A DNA stretch of 64,000 nt from JBDWFY01 sp964291365 (GTDB taxonomy: Bacteria > Pseudomonadota > Alphaproteobacteria > Rhizobiales > Stappiaceae): positions 3,782,001 through 3,846,000 of the forward strand of contig OZ219989.1 of assembly GCA_964291365.2 (NCBI GenBank). Direction: 5' to 3'. Below the pieces are notes generated by a model, which saw nothing but the letters and a program-made list of their open reading frames with translations, searched no databases and was not told where the DNA came from. The translations under genes and the position numbers were made by a program. Positions 27,964 to 37,623 of this stretch are shown here, piece after piece (positions within the stretch are counted from its first letter, which is position 1; each line of letters begins with the position of its first letter).

Positions 27964-28872
27964 TTACTGTTTCAGTAATTCTACCAAAGTTTTTCCAAGT
28001 GTCGCGGGTGAATCAGACATTCGTATACCGGCTTTTTCCATCGCCATAATTTTATCTTCAGCACCGCCTTTTCCACCAGAAATTACTGCACCTGCATGCC
28101 CCATTGTTCGTCCAGGTGGTGCAGTTCGACCCGCGATAAATCCAACCATAGGTTTCTTTCGTCCCTTATTTGCTTGATCTCTTACCCATTCCGCAGCCTC
28201 TTCTTCAGCAGACCCTCCGATTTCTCCAATCATTATCATTGATTTTGTATCAGGGTCTTCAAGAAACAAATCCAATACATCAATAAATTCCATTCCTTTT
28301 ACAGGATCACCACCAATACCAACGGCAGTTGATTGACCGAGTCCAACATTTGTCGTCTGAAATACGGCCTCATAAGTCAAAGTACCTGAACGCGATACTA
28401 TTCCCACTGAACCCTTCTTAAATATTGAACCAGGCATTATTCCAATTTTACACTCCTCTGGAGTCAATATTCCTGGACAATTGGGACCCAACAACACACA
28501 GTTGGATTGCTTAAGTTGGGCTTTGACCTTCACCATATCTACAACTGGAATACCTTCAGTAATACAAACAATAAATGGGATTCCAGCTTCAATTGATTCA
28601 ATTATTGCAGCTCCAGCACCTGCAGGTGGAACATATATTACAGATGCATTTGCGTCGGTAGCACTTTTCGCTTCAGAAACGGAGGTATATACTGGAATAT
28701 TTATTCCAGGACTTAATTTGCTTTCCCAAACTTCACCACCTTTTTTAGGATGAACACCGGCAACCATTTTGGTACCAAAATATGCCAATGCTTGCTCTGT
28801 GTGGAATGTTCCAGTTTTTCCAGTAAGACCTTGAACAATAACCTTGGTATCTTTGTTAACAATAATAGACAT
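27964..28872 (-). CDS. sucD: Succinyl-CoA synthetase alpha subunit
   Basis: 302 residues. VQGLTGKTGTFHTEQALAYG-like start with CoA-binding Rossmann fold, GPNCPGIL, and the phospho-His in GRTAPPGRTMGHAGA. Makes ATP or GTP at substrate level from succinyl-CoA with the beta subunit. Its ATG follows the sucC stop with no gap (TAAATG). Confidence 0.98.
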   Translation of the reverse strand: MSIIVNKDTKVIVQGLTGKTGTFHTEQALAYFGTKMVAGVHPKKGGEVWESKLSPGINIPVYTSVSEAKSATDANASVIYVPPAGAGAAIIESIEAGIPFIVCITEGIPVVDMVKVKAQLKQSNCVLLGPNCPGILTPEECKIGIMPGSIFKKGSVGIVSRSGTLTYEAVFQTTNVGLGQSTAVGIGGDPVKGMEFIDVLDLFLEDPDTKSMIMIGEIGGSAEEEAAEWVRDQANKGRKKPMVGFIAGRTAPPGRTMGHAGAVISGGKGGAEDKIMAMEKAGIRMSDSPATLGKTLVELLKQ

Positions 28873-30072
28873 TTAGATGGTCTCCTTAATTGCCGAAACA
28901 ATTTTCTGTGCGGCATCATCTAAATCACTGGCAGCAATAACGTTTAGTCCGCTATTTTCAATAATATTTTTCCCAATATCAACATTGGTTCCTTCAAGTC
29001 GAACAACTAAAGGAACATGCAGTCCAACTTCCTTAACCGCAGCAATTACTCCTTCAGCTATAACATCACAACGCATAATACCACCAAATATATTCACTAA
29101 GATTCCTTTCACATTGGGATCAGATGTTATAATTTTGAATGCAGCAGAAACTTTTTCCTGTGACGCACCACCACCAACATCAAGAAAGTTCGCTGGTTCT
29201 GCCCCATAAAGTTTAATGATATCCATTGTCGCCATCGCAAGCCCTGCACCATTTACCATACAACCAATATTTCCCTCTAAAGCGACATAAGCTAAATCAT
29301 GCTTTGATGCTTCGATTTCCTTTTCGTTTTCTTCAGTAATATCTCGGAGCGATTGCATATCTTCATGCCGAAATAGTGCATTTCCATCAAACGAAACTTT
29401 TGCATCCAATACTCTTAAACTGCCATCTTTTAAGACTACTAATGGATTAATTTCAAGTAGTGACATATCCTTTTCAATAAACGCACTATACAATTTCGGG
29501 AACAATGACATACCATCCTCACGTGCCGTTGCATCTAAATTAAGAGACACACAGATCTGGTCAGCAATTTTCTCCGTTACCCCTTCATTTGCATCTATTG
29601 GAAGCGTCAATATTCTATCTGGAGTATCATGTGCGACCTGTTCAATATCCATACCACCTTCGGTGGAAGCAACAAATGCTACTTGACCACAACTTCGATC
29701 AACAAGAATAGATAAGTACAATTCACGTTCAATTTCTGCACCATCTTCAATATAAAGTCGATTTACAACTTTGCCATTTGCACCAGTTTGTGCAGTGACC
29801 AAAGTACTTCCGAGCATTTCAGAAGCATTCTTGACAACTTCTTCGGTGCTTTTAGCGATTCGAACGCCACCTTGCGCGTCGTCACCTAATTCTTTAAACT
29901 TTCCCTTACCGCGCCCGCCGGCGTGAATCTGTGACTTCACTACCCACACCGGTCCTGGCAATTTTTTCGCAGCGGATTCGGCCTCTTCAGCAGAAAATAT
30001 TGGAATCCCAGCAGAAACTGGGATCCCAAATTCTTTGAGTAAGGCTTTTGCTTGGTATTCATGAATATTCAT
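28873..30072 (-). CDS. sucC: Succinyl-CoA synthetase beta subunit
   Basis: 399 residues. MNIHEYQAKALLKEFGIPV start, ATP-grasp domain with QIHAGGRGKGKF, and the C-terminal ligase domain with VNIFGGIMRCDVIAEG. Nucleotide-binding subunit of the enzyme. It comes 94 bases after mdh in the standard alphaproteobacterial order mdh-sucC-sucD. Confidence 0.98.
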   Translation of the reverse strand: MNIHEYQAKALLKEFGIPVSAGIPIFSAEEAESAAKKLPGPVWVVKSQIHAGGRGKGKFKELGDDAQGGVRIAKSTEEVVKNASEMLGSTLVTAQTGANGKVVNRLYIEDGAEIERELYLSILVDRSCGQVAFVASTEGGMDIEQVAHDTPDRILTLPIDANEGVTEKIADQICVSLNLDATAREDGMSLFPKLYSAFIEKDMSLLEINPLVVLKDGSLRVLDAKVSFDGNALFRHEDMQSLRDITEENEKEIEASKHDLAYVALEGNIGCMVNGAGLAMATMDIIKLYGAEPANFLDVGGGASQEKVSAAFKIITSDPNVKGILVNIFGGIMRCDVIAEGVIAAVKEVGLHVPLVVRLEGTNVDIGKNIIENSGLNVIAASDLDDAAQKIVSAIKETI

Positions 30073-30166
30073 AATTCTTCACCTAAATTTTAATATTACT
30101 AGATAACCTTATAGTGTCGCAAAAGTTTCACCGATATTTGATTCTTCTCCTGAATCCCCAGTAGAG

Positions 30167-31129
30167 TTAGACTAATTTTGGTTGAATCTTCTGACAAGCT
30201 TCAACGAGTCCTTCTACAGCTGCTACAGATTTATCAAACATCTCCTTTTCACTTGGGTCCATTTCAATTTCAATAACTCGCTCAACTCCATTTGCCCCTA
30301 TCACTGTTGGTACACCAACATACCGATTTTGAACACCATATTGACCAGTCAAAAATGCAGCACAAGGAAGTACACGTTTCTTATCCTTTAAATAGGATTC
30401 TGCCATTTGAACTGCTGAAGCTGCTGGTGCGTAAAATGCTGAACCCGTTTTGAGTAAACTAACTATTTCAGCACCACCATCTCTAGTTCGTTGCACAATT
30501 TCATCTAATCGTTCAGCCGTACACCAACCCAATTTCACTAAATCTGGCAATGGAATTCCGGCGACAGTTGAATATCGAGTCAACGGTACCATCGTATCAC
30601 CATGGCCACCGAGAACAAATGCAGTTACATCCTCAACAGAAACATTAAATTCTGTTGCCAAAAAATATCGAAAACGTGCACTATCAAGCACACCTGCCAT
30701 CCCTACTACTTTATCTGTCGATAACGAAGAAAACTTTTGGAGTGCCCAAACCATTGCATCAAGAGGGTTTGTAATACAAATTACAAATGCATCAGGTGCA
30801 AATTTTTTGAGTCCTTCGCCAACTTGTTCCATTACCTTTAGATTAATTCCTAATAGATCATCCCGACTCATACCAGGTTTTCGAGCTACACCAGCAGTAA
30901 CTATCACTACATGTGATCCCTCAATTTCTTCATAAGAATTTGCACCAGAGAGATTAGAATCAAAATTATTTACTGGAGATGATTCAGCAATATCCAAAGC
31001 TTTTCCATATGGAATTCCTTCAGCAATGTCAAATAATACAACATCTCCAAGCTCTTTCAACCCAATTAAGTGCGCTAATGTTCCGCCAATTTGACCAGAA
31101 CCAATTAAAGCGATTTTCTTACGTGTCAT
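30167..31129 (-). CDS. mdh: Malate dehydrogenase
   Basis: 320 residues, LDH-like alphaproteobacterial type. NAD-binding ALIGSGQIGGTLAHL, substrate-binding Arg in GVARKPGMSRDDL, and catalytic His in LGGHGDTMVPL. Oxidises malate to oxaloacetate. I chose the ATG at 31129; the in-frame ATG at 31147 lies upstream of the GGAA ribosome site and would add six atypical residues. Confidence 0.97.
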   Translation of the reverse strand: MTRKKIALIGSGQIGGTLAHLIGLKELGDVVLFDIAEGIPYGKALDIAESSPVNNFDSNLSGANSYEEIEGSHVVIVTAGVARKPGMSRDDLLGINLKVMEQVGEGLKKFAPDAFVICITNPLDAMVWALQKFSSLSTDKVVGMAGVLDSARFRYFLATEFNVSVEDVTAFVLGGHGDTMVPLTRYSTVAGIPLPDLVKLGWCTAERLDEIVQRTRDGGAEIVSLLKTGSAFYAPAASAVQMAESYLKDKKRVLPCAAFLTGQYGVQNRYVGVPTVIGANGVERVIEIEMDPSEKEMFDKSVAAVEGLVEACQKIQPKLV

Positions 31130-31363
31130 GTTATAGTTTCCTTTCATTGTTTGTTTTTGATTACAGTGATTTAGTCAATAATCACATACACTCCAATTGG
31201 TAATCTAATTCAAAATTTTCAACCGAATTTAACTTTAAAACAAAAAATTAATGTAACAATTTTAGCTGAAAATAAGTAGCTTTTTTTTCAAATATTTTCA
31301 ATTTTTTATCCAATCTAATTGAATTAACTTGATTAATTTTCTCGTTTACTTCAATACCAACAA

Positions 31364-32512
31364 CTATATATCTACTTGAGTTAAATATTCAGTGGATTGC
31401 ATTTCACGTAATCTTGAGGTCGTTCGTTGAAACTCAAAGACTTCATTTCCTGATGTTGCTTGATAGATTTTTTCAGGTTCTGTTTGTGCCGACAAAATTA
31501 CCCTTACGCGATTATCATATAGTGTATCAATCAACGTAATAAACCTTTTTGCTTCATTGCGCTTACTGATATCTAACTCAGGAATTCCATCAATAAAAAT
31601 CGTATGATATTTTTTAGCAAGTGCAAGATATTCCGCAGCTCCATTTGGATTACCACACAAATCAGCAAAAGATAACCTTGCGGCTCCGGCAATTGTACAA
31701 GGTATCTCAATTTTTCGTCCTTTAATTTCAATACATTCTTGATCACCTGCCAAAGTACCAGTCAATCGAAACCACAAACTATTCATTTGCTTAGTCGTTT
31801 CAATATTCAAGGGAGTCAGGTAAACTGGGTTTGTACCAAGTTTCTCAAGACGATAATCAGTTGGTGAATCAAGACAAATTGTATCAACATACTGCTCAAG
31901 CAATTTTAAAAATGGCACAAATAATGTGCGATTTAATCCATCTAAGTACAATTTAGCAGGTTCAACATTGGAAGTTGCAATCACTAGTACGCCGCGAGAG
32001 AACAGTTGAGTGAATAAACGACCTAAAATCATTGCATCTGCAATATCTGTTACCGCGAATTCATCAAAACAAAGAACTTTCATTTCCTTTGCTAGTTCAT
32101 TCGCAACAGGAGGAATTGGATCCTCGTTACTAACTTCACCCCGTTTTAAAGCTTGTCGATAGTTGTGGACACGAGCATGTACGTCCGCCATAAATTCATG
32201 AAAATGAATCCGTTTCTTGCACTCAATTGGACATAATTCAAAAAACATATCCATTAAGATTGTCTTTCCACGTCCAACAGCTCCCCAAATATATAAACCC
32301 TTAATCAGTGATGATTCACGCGCTTTACTACCAAAAAAATTACCTAAAAACCTTTTTTTTGAAACTTCCCCCCGTTCTCTTAACTTTACTAAAATTTTGT
32401 CCAATTCAACCACAACCTCGATTTGGGATTTATCAAAATCAATCTCACCAGAATTATGTAGTGAATTATACTTCGAAATTACTGTATTTTTTGACTCAAC
32501 GCTATCATTCAC
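31364..32512 (-). CDS. zapE: ZapE/AFG1-family ATPase
   Basis: 382 residues. Walker A in GAVGRGKTILMD, then FHEFMADVH, Walker B LCFDEFAVTDIADAM and TSNVEPAKLY, all typical of the AFG1/ZapE family. In bacteria ZapE destabilises FtsZ under low oxygen, and mitochondrial AFG1 handles respiratory-chain proteins. Its position between sdhB and mdh is conserved in Alphaproteobacteria. No promoter is clear in the 145 bases upstream. Confidence 0.93.
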   Translation of the reverse strand: MNDSVESKNTVISKYNSLHNSGEIDFDKSQIEVVVELDKILVKLRERGEVSKKRFLGNFFGSKARESSLIKGLYIWGAVGRGKTILMDMFFELCPIECKKRIHFHEFMADVHARVHNYRQALKRGEVSNEDPIPPVANELAKEMKVLCFDEFAVTDIADAMILGRLFTQLFSRGVLVIATSNVEPAKLYLDGLNRTLFVPFLKLLEQYVDTICLDSPTDYRLEKLGTNPVYLTPLNIETTKQMNSLWFRLTGTLAGDQECIEIKGRKIEIPCTIAGAARLSFADLCGNPNGAAEYLALAKKYHTIFIDGIPELDISKRNEAKRFITLIDTLYDNRVRVILSAQTEPEKIYQATSGNEVFEFQRTTSRLREMQSTEYLTQVDI

Positions 32513-32657
32513 GAGAAAATTTGTCCTGTCAGTTTAGAAACATTCCCACATATATAGTTTTGACCAAAACGAAAGATTTGAGATTAGGTAAGAATTCAAT
32601 AAAAGTTATGGTGAAGCTTTTCAGCAATTCATTTCTTAATCACTTATCTGATAATTG

Positions 32658-33446
32658 CTAAACTCTGCGTTCAACCATCATTTTCTTAATTTCCGCAATC
32701 GCTTTTGCTGGATTAAGACCTTTGGGACAAGTTTGAGTACAATTCATAATCGTATGACAACGATATAATCTAAATGGATCTTCAAGTTTATCCAATCGTT
32801 TACCGGTGGCTTCATCTCGGCTGTCAATTAACCAGCGATACGCCTGTAATAATATAGCCGGACCGAGATAGCGATCACCATTCCACCAATAACTTGGACA
32901 CGAAGTTGAGCAACATGCGCACAAAATACACTCATAAAGTCCGTCAAGTTTTACACGATCCTCATGACTTTGGCTCCATTCTTTTTCAGGTAACGGAGTT
33001 GAAGTTTGCAACCATGGTTCAATCAATTGATGCTGAGCATAAAAATGTGTCATATCGGGAACTAGATCTTTAACAACGGACATGTGAGGAAGTGGATATA
33101 TTTTCACCGGTCCTTTTCCACCGGCACATTCATCAACACCTTTAGTACACGCAAGTGTATTTCCACCATCTATATTCATTGCGCATGAACCACAAATACC
33201 TTCACGACATGACCGACGAAACGTTAATGTTGGGTCAATCTTATTTTTTATATAGATTAAAGCATCCAGCACCATAGGGCCACAATTATCCTGATCCACA
33301 TAATAAGTGTCTACTCGAGGATTTTCATCATCATCTGGACCCCACCGATAGACCCGATACTCACGTATATTTTCCGAAGACTGAGGTTTTTCCCAAACTT
33401 TACCTTCTTTCATTTGTGAATTTTGAGGAAGATTTAACTGAACCAT
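32658..33446 (-). CDS. sdhB: Succinate dehydrogenase iron-sulfur subunit
   Basis: 262 residues. The N-terminal 2Fe-2S ligands are in RRSCREGICGSCAMN and the later LACTKG; CILCACCSTSCPSYW holds 4Fe-4S ligands and CHTIMNCTQTCPKGLNP the 3Fe-4S ones. It passes electrons from SdhA flavin to quinone. It is 79 bases after sdhA, in the sdhCDAB order. Confidence 0.98.
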   Translation of the reverse strand: MVQLNLPQNSQMKEGKVWEKPQSSENIREYRVYRWGPDDDENPRVDTYYVDQDNCGPMVLDALIYIKNKIDPTLTFRRSCREGICGSCAMNIDGGNTLACTKGVDECAGGKGPVKIYPLPHMSVVKDLVPDMTHFYAQHQLIEPWLQTSTPLPEKEWSQSHEDRVKLDGLYECILCACCSTSCPSYWWNGDRYLGPAILLQAYRWLIDSRDEATGKRLDKLEDPFRLYRCHTIMNCTQTCPKGLNPAKAIAEIKKMMVERRV

Positions 33447-33525
33447 GAAGTTTCTCCAATTTCAAACCTAAGAAAAGTAATGAATTCAACTCAAAATTTA
33501 ACTCTTTCAACTGTACTATAGTTAA

Positions 33526-35382
33526 TCAATAAACTCTAGCCTTAGGGGCAATCTTAGCCGGATCAATTCCCCCATCTTCAAATTTTGTAAGTGGTTCCAA
33601 AACAACTGGTCGATATTCAAGAGTTACTTCACCGTTTGGGTTAACCCAAGAAAGTGTATGTTTTCGCCAGTTCTCATCATCACGTCCATCAAACGGACCC
33701 TCTTTATAGTCTTCTCTTGCATGTGCACCACGGCTCTCCTTTCGTGCTTCAGCTCCATAAACAGTGACAATGGCATTAGTCATTAAATTATCAAGCTCTA
33801 AGGTTTCCACTAAATCAGAATTCCAAACTAGAGATCGATCAGTAACCTTAATATCTGCCATTTCTTCCCATAATTTTGAAACACGTTGGCAACCAGTAGC
33901 CAATGACTCTTGTGTTCTAAACACCGCGGCATCTTCTTGCATCGTTCGTTGCAATTTTTCACGCAACTCTGCTGTAGGTAATGAACCACTACTGTGCCGA
34001 ATTTTGTCAAACCGAGAAATTATTTTTTCACTTGCGGTTTCGTTTAATGTCGGAATTGCTCCTTTGGCATCAATAACTTCACCAGCGCGAATCGCCGCTG
34101 CCCGGCCAAAAACTACTAAATCAATTAAGGAATTTGAACCAAGTCGATTTGCACCATGAACTGAAGCGCAACCGGCTTCACCAACAGCCATTAAACCTGG
34201 TTGAATTCGATTTGGATTATTACCATCGGCATTTAAAGCTTCCCCCCAATAATTGGTTGGAACACCACCCATATTATAATGCACAGTTGGTAGCACTGGA
34301 ATCGGTTCTCTAGTTAGATCAACACCAGCAAAAATTCGAGCACTTTCAGAAATTCCTGGAAGTCTTTCTGCTAAAATTTCTGGGTCAAGATGATCAAGAT
34401 GCAAATATATATGATCTTTGTCCTTTCCAACACCGCGGCCTTCGCGGATTTCAATAGTCATGCACCGGGATACGACATCACGCGAGGCTAAATCTTTTGC
34501 AGTTGGTGCATATCTCTCCATAAATCGGTCGCCTTCACTGTTCACTAGATAACCACCTTCTCCACGCGCGCCTTCAGTAATTAAACAACCTGCACCATAA
34601 ATACCTGTTGGATGAAATTGTACAAATTCCATGTCTTGCAACGGTAACCCTACACGGGCGACCATTCCAGTACCATCTCCTGTACATGTGTGAGCAGAAG
34701 TGGCAGAAAAATAGGCTCGACCATAACCACCTGTCGCTAAAACAACCATTTTTGCAGAAAAACGATGAATCGTACCATCATCTAAGTTCCATGCAATAAC
34801 CCCTTGACAAATCCCCTCATCAGACATGATTAAGTCAAGCGCAAAATACTCAATAAAAAATTCAGCATTCTGACGCAATGATTGTCCATACAATGTGTGT
34901 AATATTGCATGTCCCGTTCGATCTGCCGCCGCACATGTCCGCTGAACTGGTGGTCCTTCACCAAAATTCTGCATGTGACCACCAAACGGACGTTGATAAA
35001 TTTTACCCGTTTCGGTACGTGAAAAGGGTACACCATAATGCTCTAATTCATAAACCGATGTAGGTGCTTCCCGCGTCATATATTCCATTGCATCAGTATC
35101 ACCTAACCAATCTGACCCCTTTACAGTATCGTACATATGCCATTGCCAGTTATCTGGAGTCATATTACGCAATGACGCGGCAATACCACCTTGTGCGGCA
35201 ACAGTATGAGATCTTGTAGGAAATACCTTAGTGATACATGCGGTCCTTAACCCTTGTTCCGCCATACCTAAAGTTGCACGTAAACCTGCACCACCTGCAC
35301 CTACAACTACAACATCATACTTGTGATCTACAAATTGATAAGATTGCCCACCAATACTTGGCGAAGATAAAGGCTCTGTCAT
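33526..35382 (-). CDS. sdhA: Succinate dehydrogenase flavoprotein subunit
   Basis: 618 residues. FAD-binding VVVGAGGAGLRATLGMA, the flavin-linked His in TRSHTVAAQGG, and the active-site region QFHPTGIYGAGCLITEGARGE (cut into family signatures). HGANRLGSNSLIDLVVFGRA closes the FAD domain. Oxidises succinate to fumarate. Starts 5 bases after sdhD. Confidence 0.98.
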   Translation of the reverse strand: MTEPLSSPSIGGQSYQFVDHKYDVVVVGAGGAGLRATLGMAEQGLRTACITKVFPTRSHTVAAQGGIAASLRNMTPDNWQWHMYDTVKGSDWLGDTDAMEYMTREAPTSVYELEHYGVPFSRTETGKIYQRPFGGHMQNFGEGPPVQRTCAAADRTGHAILHTLYGQSLRQNAEFFIEYFALDLIMSDEGICQGVIAWNLDDGTIHRFSAKMVVLATGGYGRAYFSATSAHTCTGDGTGMVARVGLPLQDMEFVQFHPTGIYGAGCLITEGARGEGGYLVNSEGDRFMERYAPTAKDLASRDVVSRCMTIEIREGRGVGKDKDHIYLHLDHLDPEILAERLPGISESARIFAGVDLTREPIPVLPTVHYNMGGVPTNYWGEALNADGNNPNRIQPGLMAVGEAGCASVHGANRLGSNSLIDLVVFGRAAAIRAGEVIDAKGAIPTLNETASEKIISRFDKIRHSSGSLPTAELREKLQRTMQEDAAVFRTQESLATGCQRVSKLWEEMADIKVTDRSLVWNSDLVETLELDNLMTNAIVTVYGAEARKESRGAHAREDYKEGPFDGRDDENWRKHTLSWVNPNGEVTLEYRPVVLEPLTKFEDGGIDPAKIAPKARVY

Positions 35383-35387
35383 AACAA

Positions 35388-35768
35388 TTAAATTCCAAAA
35401 CTAATTTTGAATATTGCAAATATTGCCGCTAAACCGATTACCGAACAAAAAAAAGTATTCCCAATCAAGGTTACGACTTTGAGAAATTCGCCATGTACAT
35501 AATCTTCAATAATCACCTGCATTCCTAACTTCATATGATAAACACCAGACAAGATCATAAGTATCATGAATATTGAAATGAATGGATTAGCTAACGTACT
35601 CTTGATTGTTTGGTAGTCCGCACCTTGAAGCGAAATGACCAAAATTACAAAGAACATTATCAAAGGAACATTCGCCACTGCAGTCAATCGCTGTCGCCAA
35701 AAGTGACTGGTTCCTTCTTTTGCTGAACCCAACCCAGTTACTTTTGAAAGTGGGGTGCTCATATCCAT
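35388..35768 (-). CDS. sdhD: Succinate dehydrogenase membrane anchor subunit D
   Basis: 126 residues with three hydrophobic spans. GSAKEGTSHFWRQRLTAVAN is the alphaproteobacterial SdhD start, and the conserved His-containing GVYHMKLGMQVIIEDYVHG provides haem/quinone-site residues. Anchors SdhAB with SdhC. 12 bases after sdhC. Confidence 0.95.
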   Translation of the reverse strand: MDMSTPLSKVTGLGSAKEGTSHFWRQRLTAVANVPLIMFFVILVISLQGADYQTIKSTLANPFISIFMILMILSGVYHMKLGMQVIIEDYVHGEFLKVVTLIGNTFFCSVIGLAAIFAIFKISFGI

Positions 35769-35780
35769 CTTAAAGCTCCT

Positions 35781-36185
35781 TTAACTAACTAAAAAAATAA
35801 TGATCCACAAAGCCAATGTGATGATTACCGAACCAAAAATAGTCAATTTAGCCATCAAATTGCTTGCTTCTTTACTAAATCCGTACCCCAAATCCCAAAC
35901 GAAATGTCTAAATCCTCCGAGCATATGATGGATTAGTGCCCAAGTAAATCCAAATAACACTAATAATCCAAACCAAGAGGTATATAGAGAAGATACAATC
36001 TGATAAAATCTTGACTGCTCTCCTGATGCGATCGCCAATAACCATACCACAATTAACACAGTTCCGAAGTATAGTGCACCTCCGGTAACACGGTGCACTA
36101 CTGACATAAGCATTGTCAGAATCATCTTATAGACTTGCAAATGTGGAGAAAGTGGACGATGTGTATTTAAGTCAATGTTAGACAT
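35781..36185 (-). CDS. sdhC: Succinate dehydrogenase cytochrome b556 subunit C
   Basis: 134 residues with three membrane spans. RPLSPHLQVYKMILTMLMSVVHRVTG is the family start with the SPHLQVYK and HR motifs; the haem-ligand His is in LIHHMLGGFRHFVWD. First gene of sdhCDAB. Confidence 0.96.
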   Translation of the reverse strand: MSNIDLNTHRPLSPHLQVYKMILTMLMSVVHRVTGGALYFGTVLIVVWLLAIASGEQSRFYQIVSSLYTSWFGLLVLFGFTWALIHHMLGGFRHFVWDLGYGFSKEASNLMAKLTIFGSVIITLALWIIIFLVS

Positions 36186-36235
36186 TTCAATGATTCTCTA
36201 AATAAAAGTAAAATACTTATAGGTAGAACTAATAC

Positions 36236-36262
36236 ATTATAATAAAAGTAAGTTCCTTTCAA
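36236..36262 (-). promoter_or_regulatory. Probable sdhC promoter
   Basis: On the minus strand TTGAAA (36262-36257) precedes a perfect TATAAT (36241-36236) with a 15-base spacer, 51 bases before the sdhC start. The short spacer lowers confidence; GTTGAA one base further upstream gives 16. Confidence 0.42.
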
Positions 36263-36298
36263 CAGAAAGTTTAAATTTTAGAGTAAAATATTTGTAAT

Positions 36299-37246
36299 TC
36301 AAAGTACCAAATTTTTCCATTGTTGTATTAATGCCGACGCGATAGAAATATTGGGGGGAACAATTAAACTTTCCGGATGTTGGTTAGTTGACATGAGTTG
36401 AATTTCCTCTTTTGAAAACCATCGACAATCAATCAATTCATCAGTATCAAATACAATCTTGGTTGTCAATGCTTCGGCAAAACAGCCAATCATAATGTTT
36501 GCCGGAAATGGCCATGGTTGACTATATTTATACTCAACGTGGCCAACTTCAATTCCTGACTCCTCCTTTACTTCACGTCTAACAGCGTTTTCAAAAGTTT
36601 CTCCCGGTTCAACAAACCCAGCTAAAGTGGAATACATTCCTTCTGCAAATCGACCAGTAGAACCAAGTAAACAATTCTCACCTGTCATGACCAACATAAT
36701 GACAGCAGGATCCGTCCGCGGAAAATGTTCACCACCACAAGAAGCACAATCTCGACGATAGCCTGCTTCTACTAATAATGTCGGTTGACCACAACGAGCA
36801 CAAAATTGATGGGTATTATGCCAATGATTCAATGCAGCTGCTTGTGCCAATACACTTAAATCTTGGTCAGGAATTACAGCTTCAATAGCAAGCGCGCGCA
36901 AACCAGTGAATTGAAAATTCTTTTTAGAGAAGGTTTCTTCGTCAAAGTCTGAGACCGGTGCACCAAAAAATTCTAGCCCATCTCGGTTTCCCAAATAAGG
37001 TGAATTTTCCAAATCCGCATTTAATTCTTCTGCTTCAATTAGGGTAAAAAATATTTGCTGCTTATTTTCTCTAGCCAAAATGACGACTTTATTGCCAGAA
37101 AATAATACAAAGCGTGAGCTATTTGAATTTCTTAAGCTCTCAACCCAACGTTTATCACCTCGTCGCGTTGCATTCCGGTCAAGTCCATTTGAAGTAAATG
37201 CAAAGTTTACATTAAGTTGCGTTCGCGTCTCATCCATAAAATCCAT
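36299..37246 (-). CDS. nudC: NADH/NAD-capped RNA pyrophosphatase NudC
   Basis: About 315 residues. A zinc ribbon of two Cys pairs (FCARCGQ and DCASCGG) precedes the Nudix box GFVEPGETFENAVRREVKEE, followed by SQPWPFP, which distinguishes NudC. It hydrolyses NADH and removes NAD caps from RNA. The ATG at 37246 has AGGAG 5 bases before it; the longer frame from 37270 needs a TTG and swallows this ribosome site. It diverges from ffs. Confidence 0.93.
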   Translation of the reverse strand: MDFMDETRTQLNVNFAFTSNGLDRNATRRGDKRWVESLRNSNSSRFVLFSGNKVVILARENKQQIFFTLIEAEELNADLENSPYLGNRDGLEFFGAPVSDFDEETFSKKNFQFTGLRALAIEAVIPDQDLSVLAQAAALNHWHNTHQFCARCGQPTLLVEAGYRRDCASCGGEHFPRTDPAVIMLVMTGENCLLGSTGRFAEGMYSTLAGFVEPGETFENAVRREVKEESGIEVGHVEYKYSQPWPFPANIMIGCFAEALTTKIVFDTDELIDCRWFSKEEIQLMSTNQHPESLIVPPNISIASALIQQWKNLVL

Positions 37247-37384
37247 AAATTCTCCTACAAATTTTTCCAAACCGTTTGAGTAGCAGTATAAATCAATTCT
37301 ACTAGATCAGAATTACAAATTGCGCAAAACATGGCACCAAGAAATTTTACTTGCAAATTACAAAAAAGATTACAATATATATGT

Positions 37385-37480
37385 GGGGGATTGGTCATGG
37401 ACGTAACTGTCGCCAACCTGGTCAGGTCCGGAAGGAAGCAGCCACAACGATATTGTTGCGGGTCGTGAATCAATTCCCTT
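37385..37480 (+). ncRNA. ffs: Signal recognition particle RNA (4.5S type)
   Basis: Contains the nearly invariant apical core GTCAGGTCCGGAAGGAAGCA (37421-37440), and GGGGATTG at the start pairs with CAATTCCC at the end, giving the usual ~95-base hairpin. It binds Ffh to target membrane proteins. The ffs-dnaX-ybaB-recR order is standard in Alphaproteobacteria. Exact ends are inferred from the terminal pairing. Confidence 0.95.
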
Positions 37481-37623
37481 TATTAATTTGTAGCTTTTAG
37501 ATACTTCAAAAAAGTATGAACTCCAAAATTTTTGCGAAAATTTCACCGAAATAAGTGCAAATTTTTTCTATTTCTCTGCTATGATTAATTCTCCACTCAC
37601 AAATCGTTCCAAATGGCATCTTT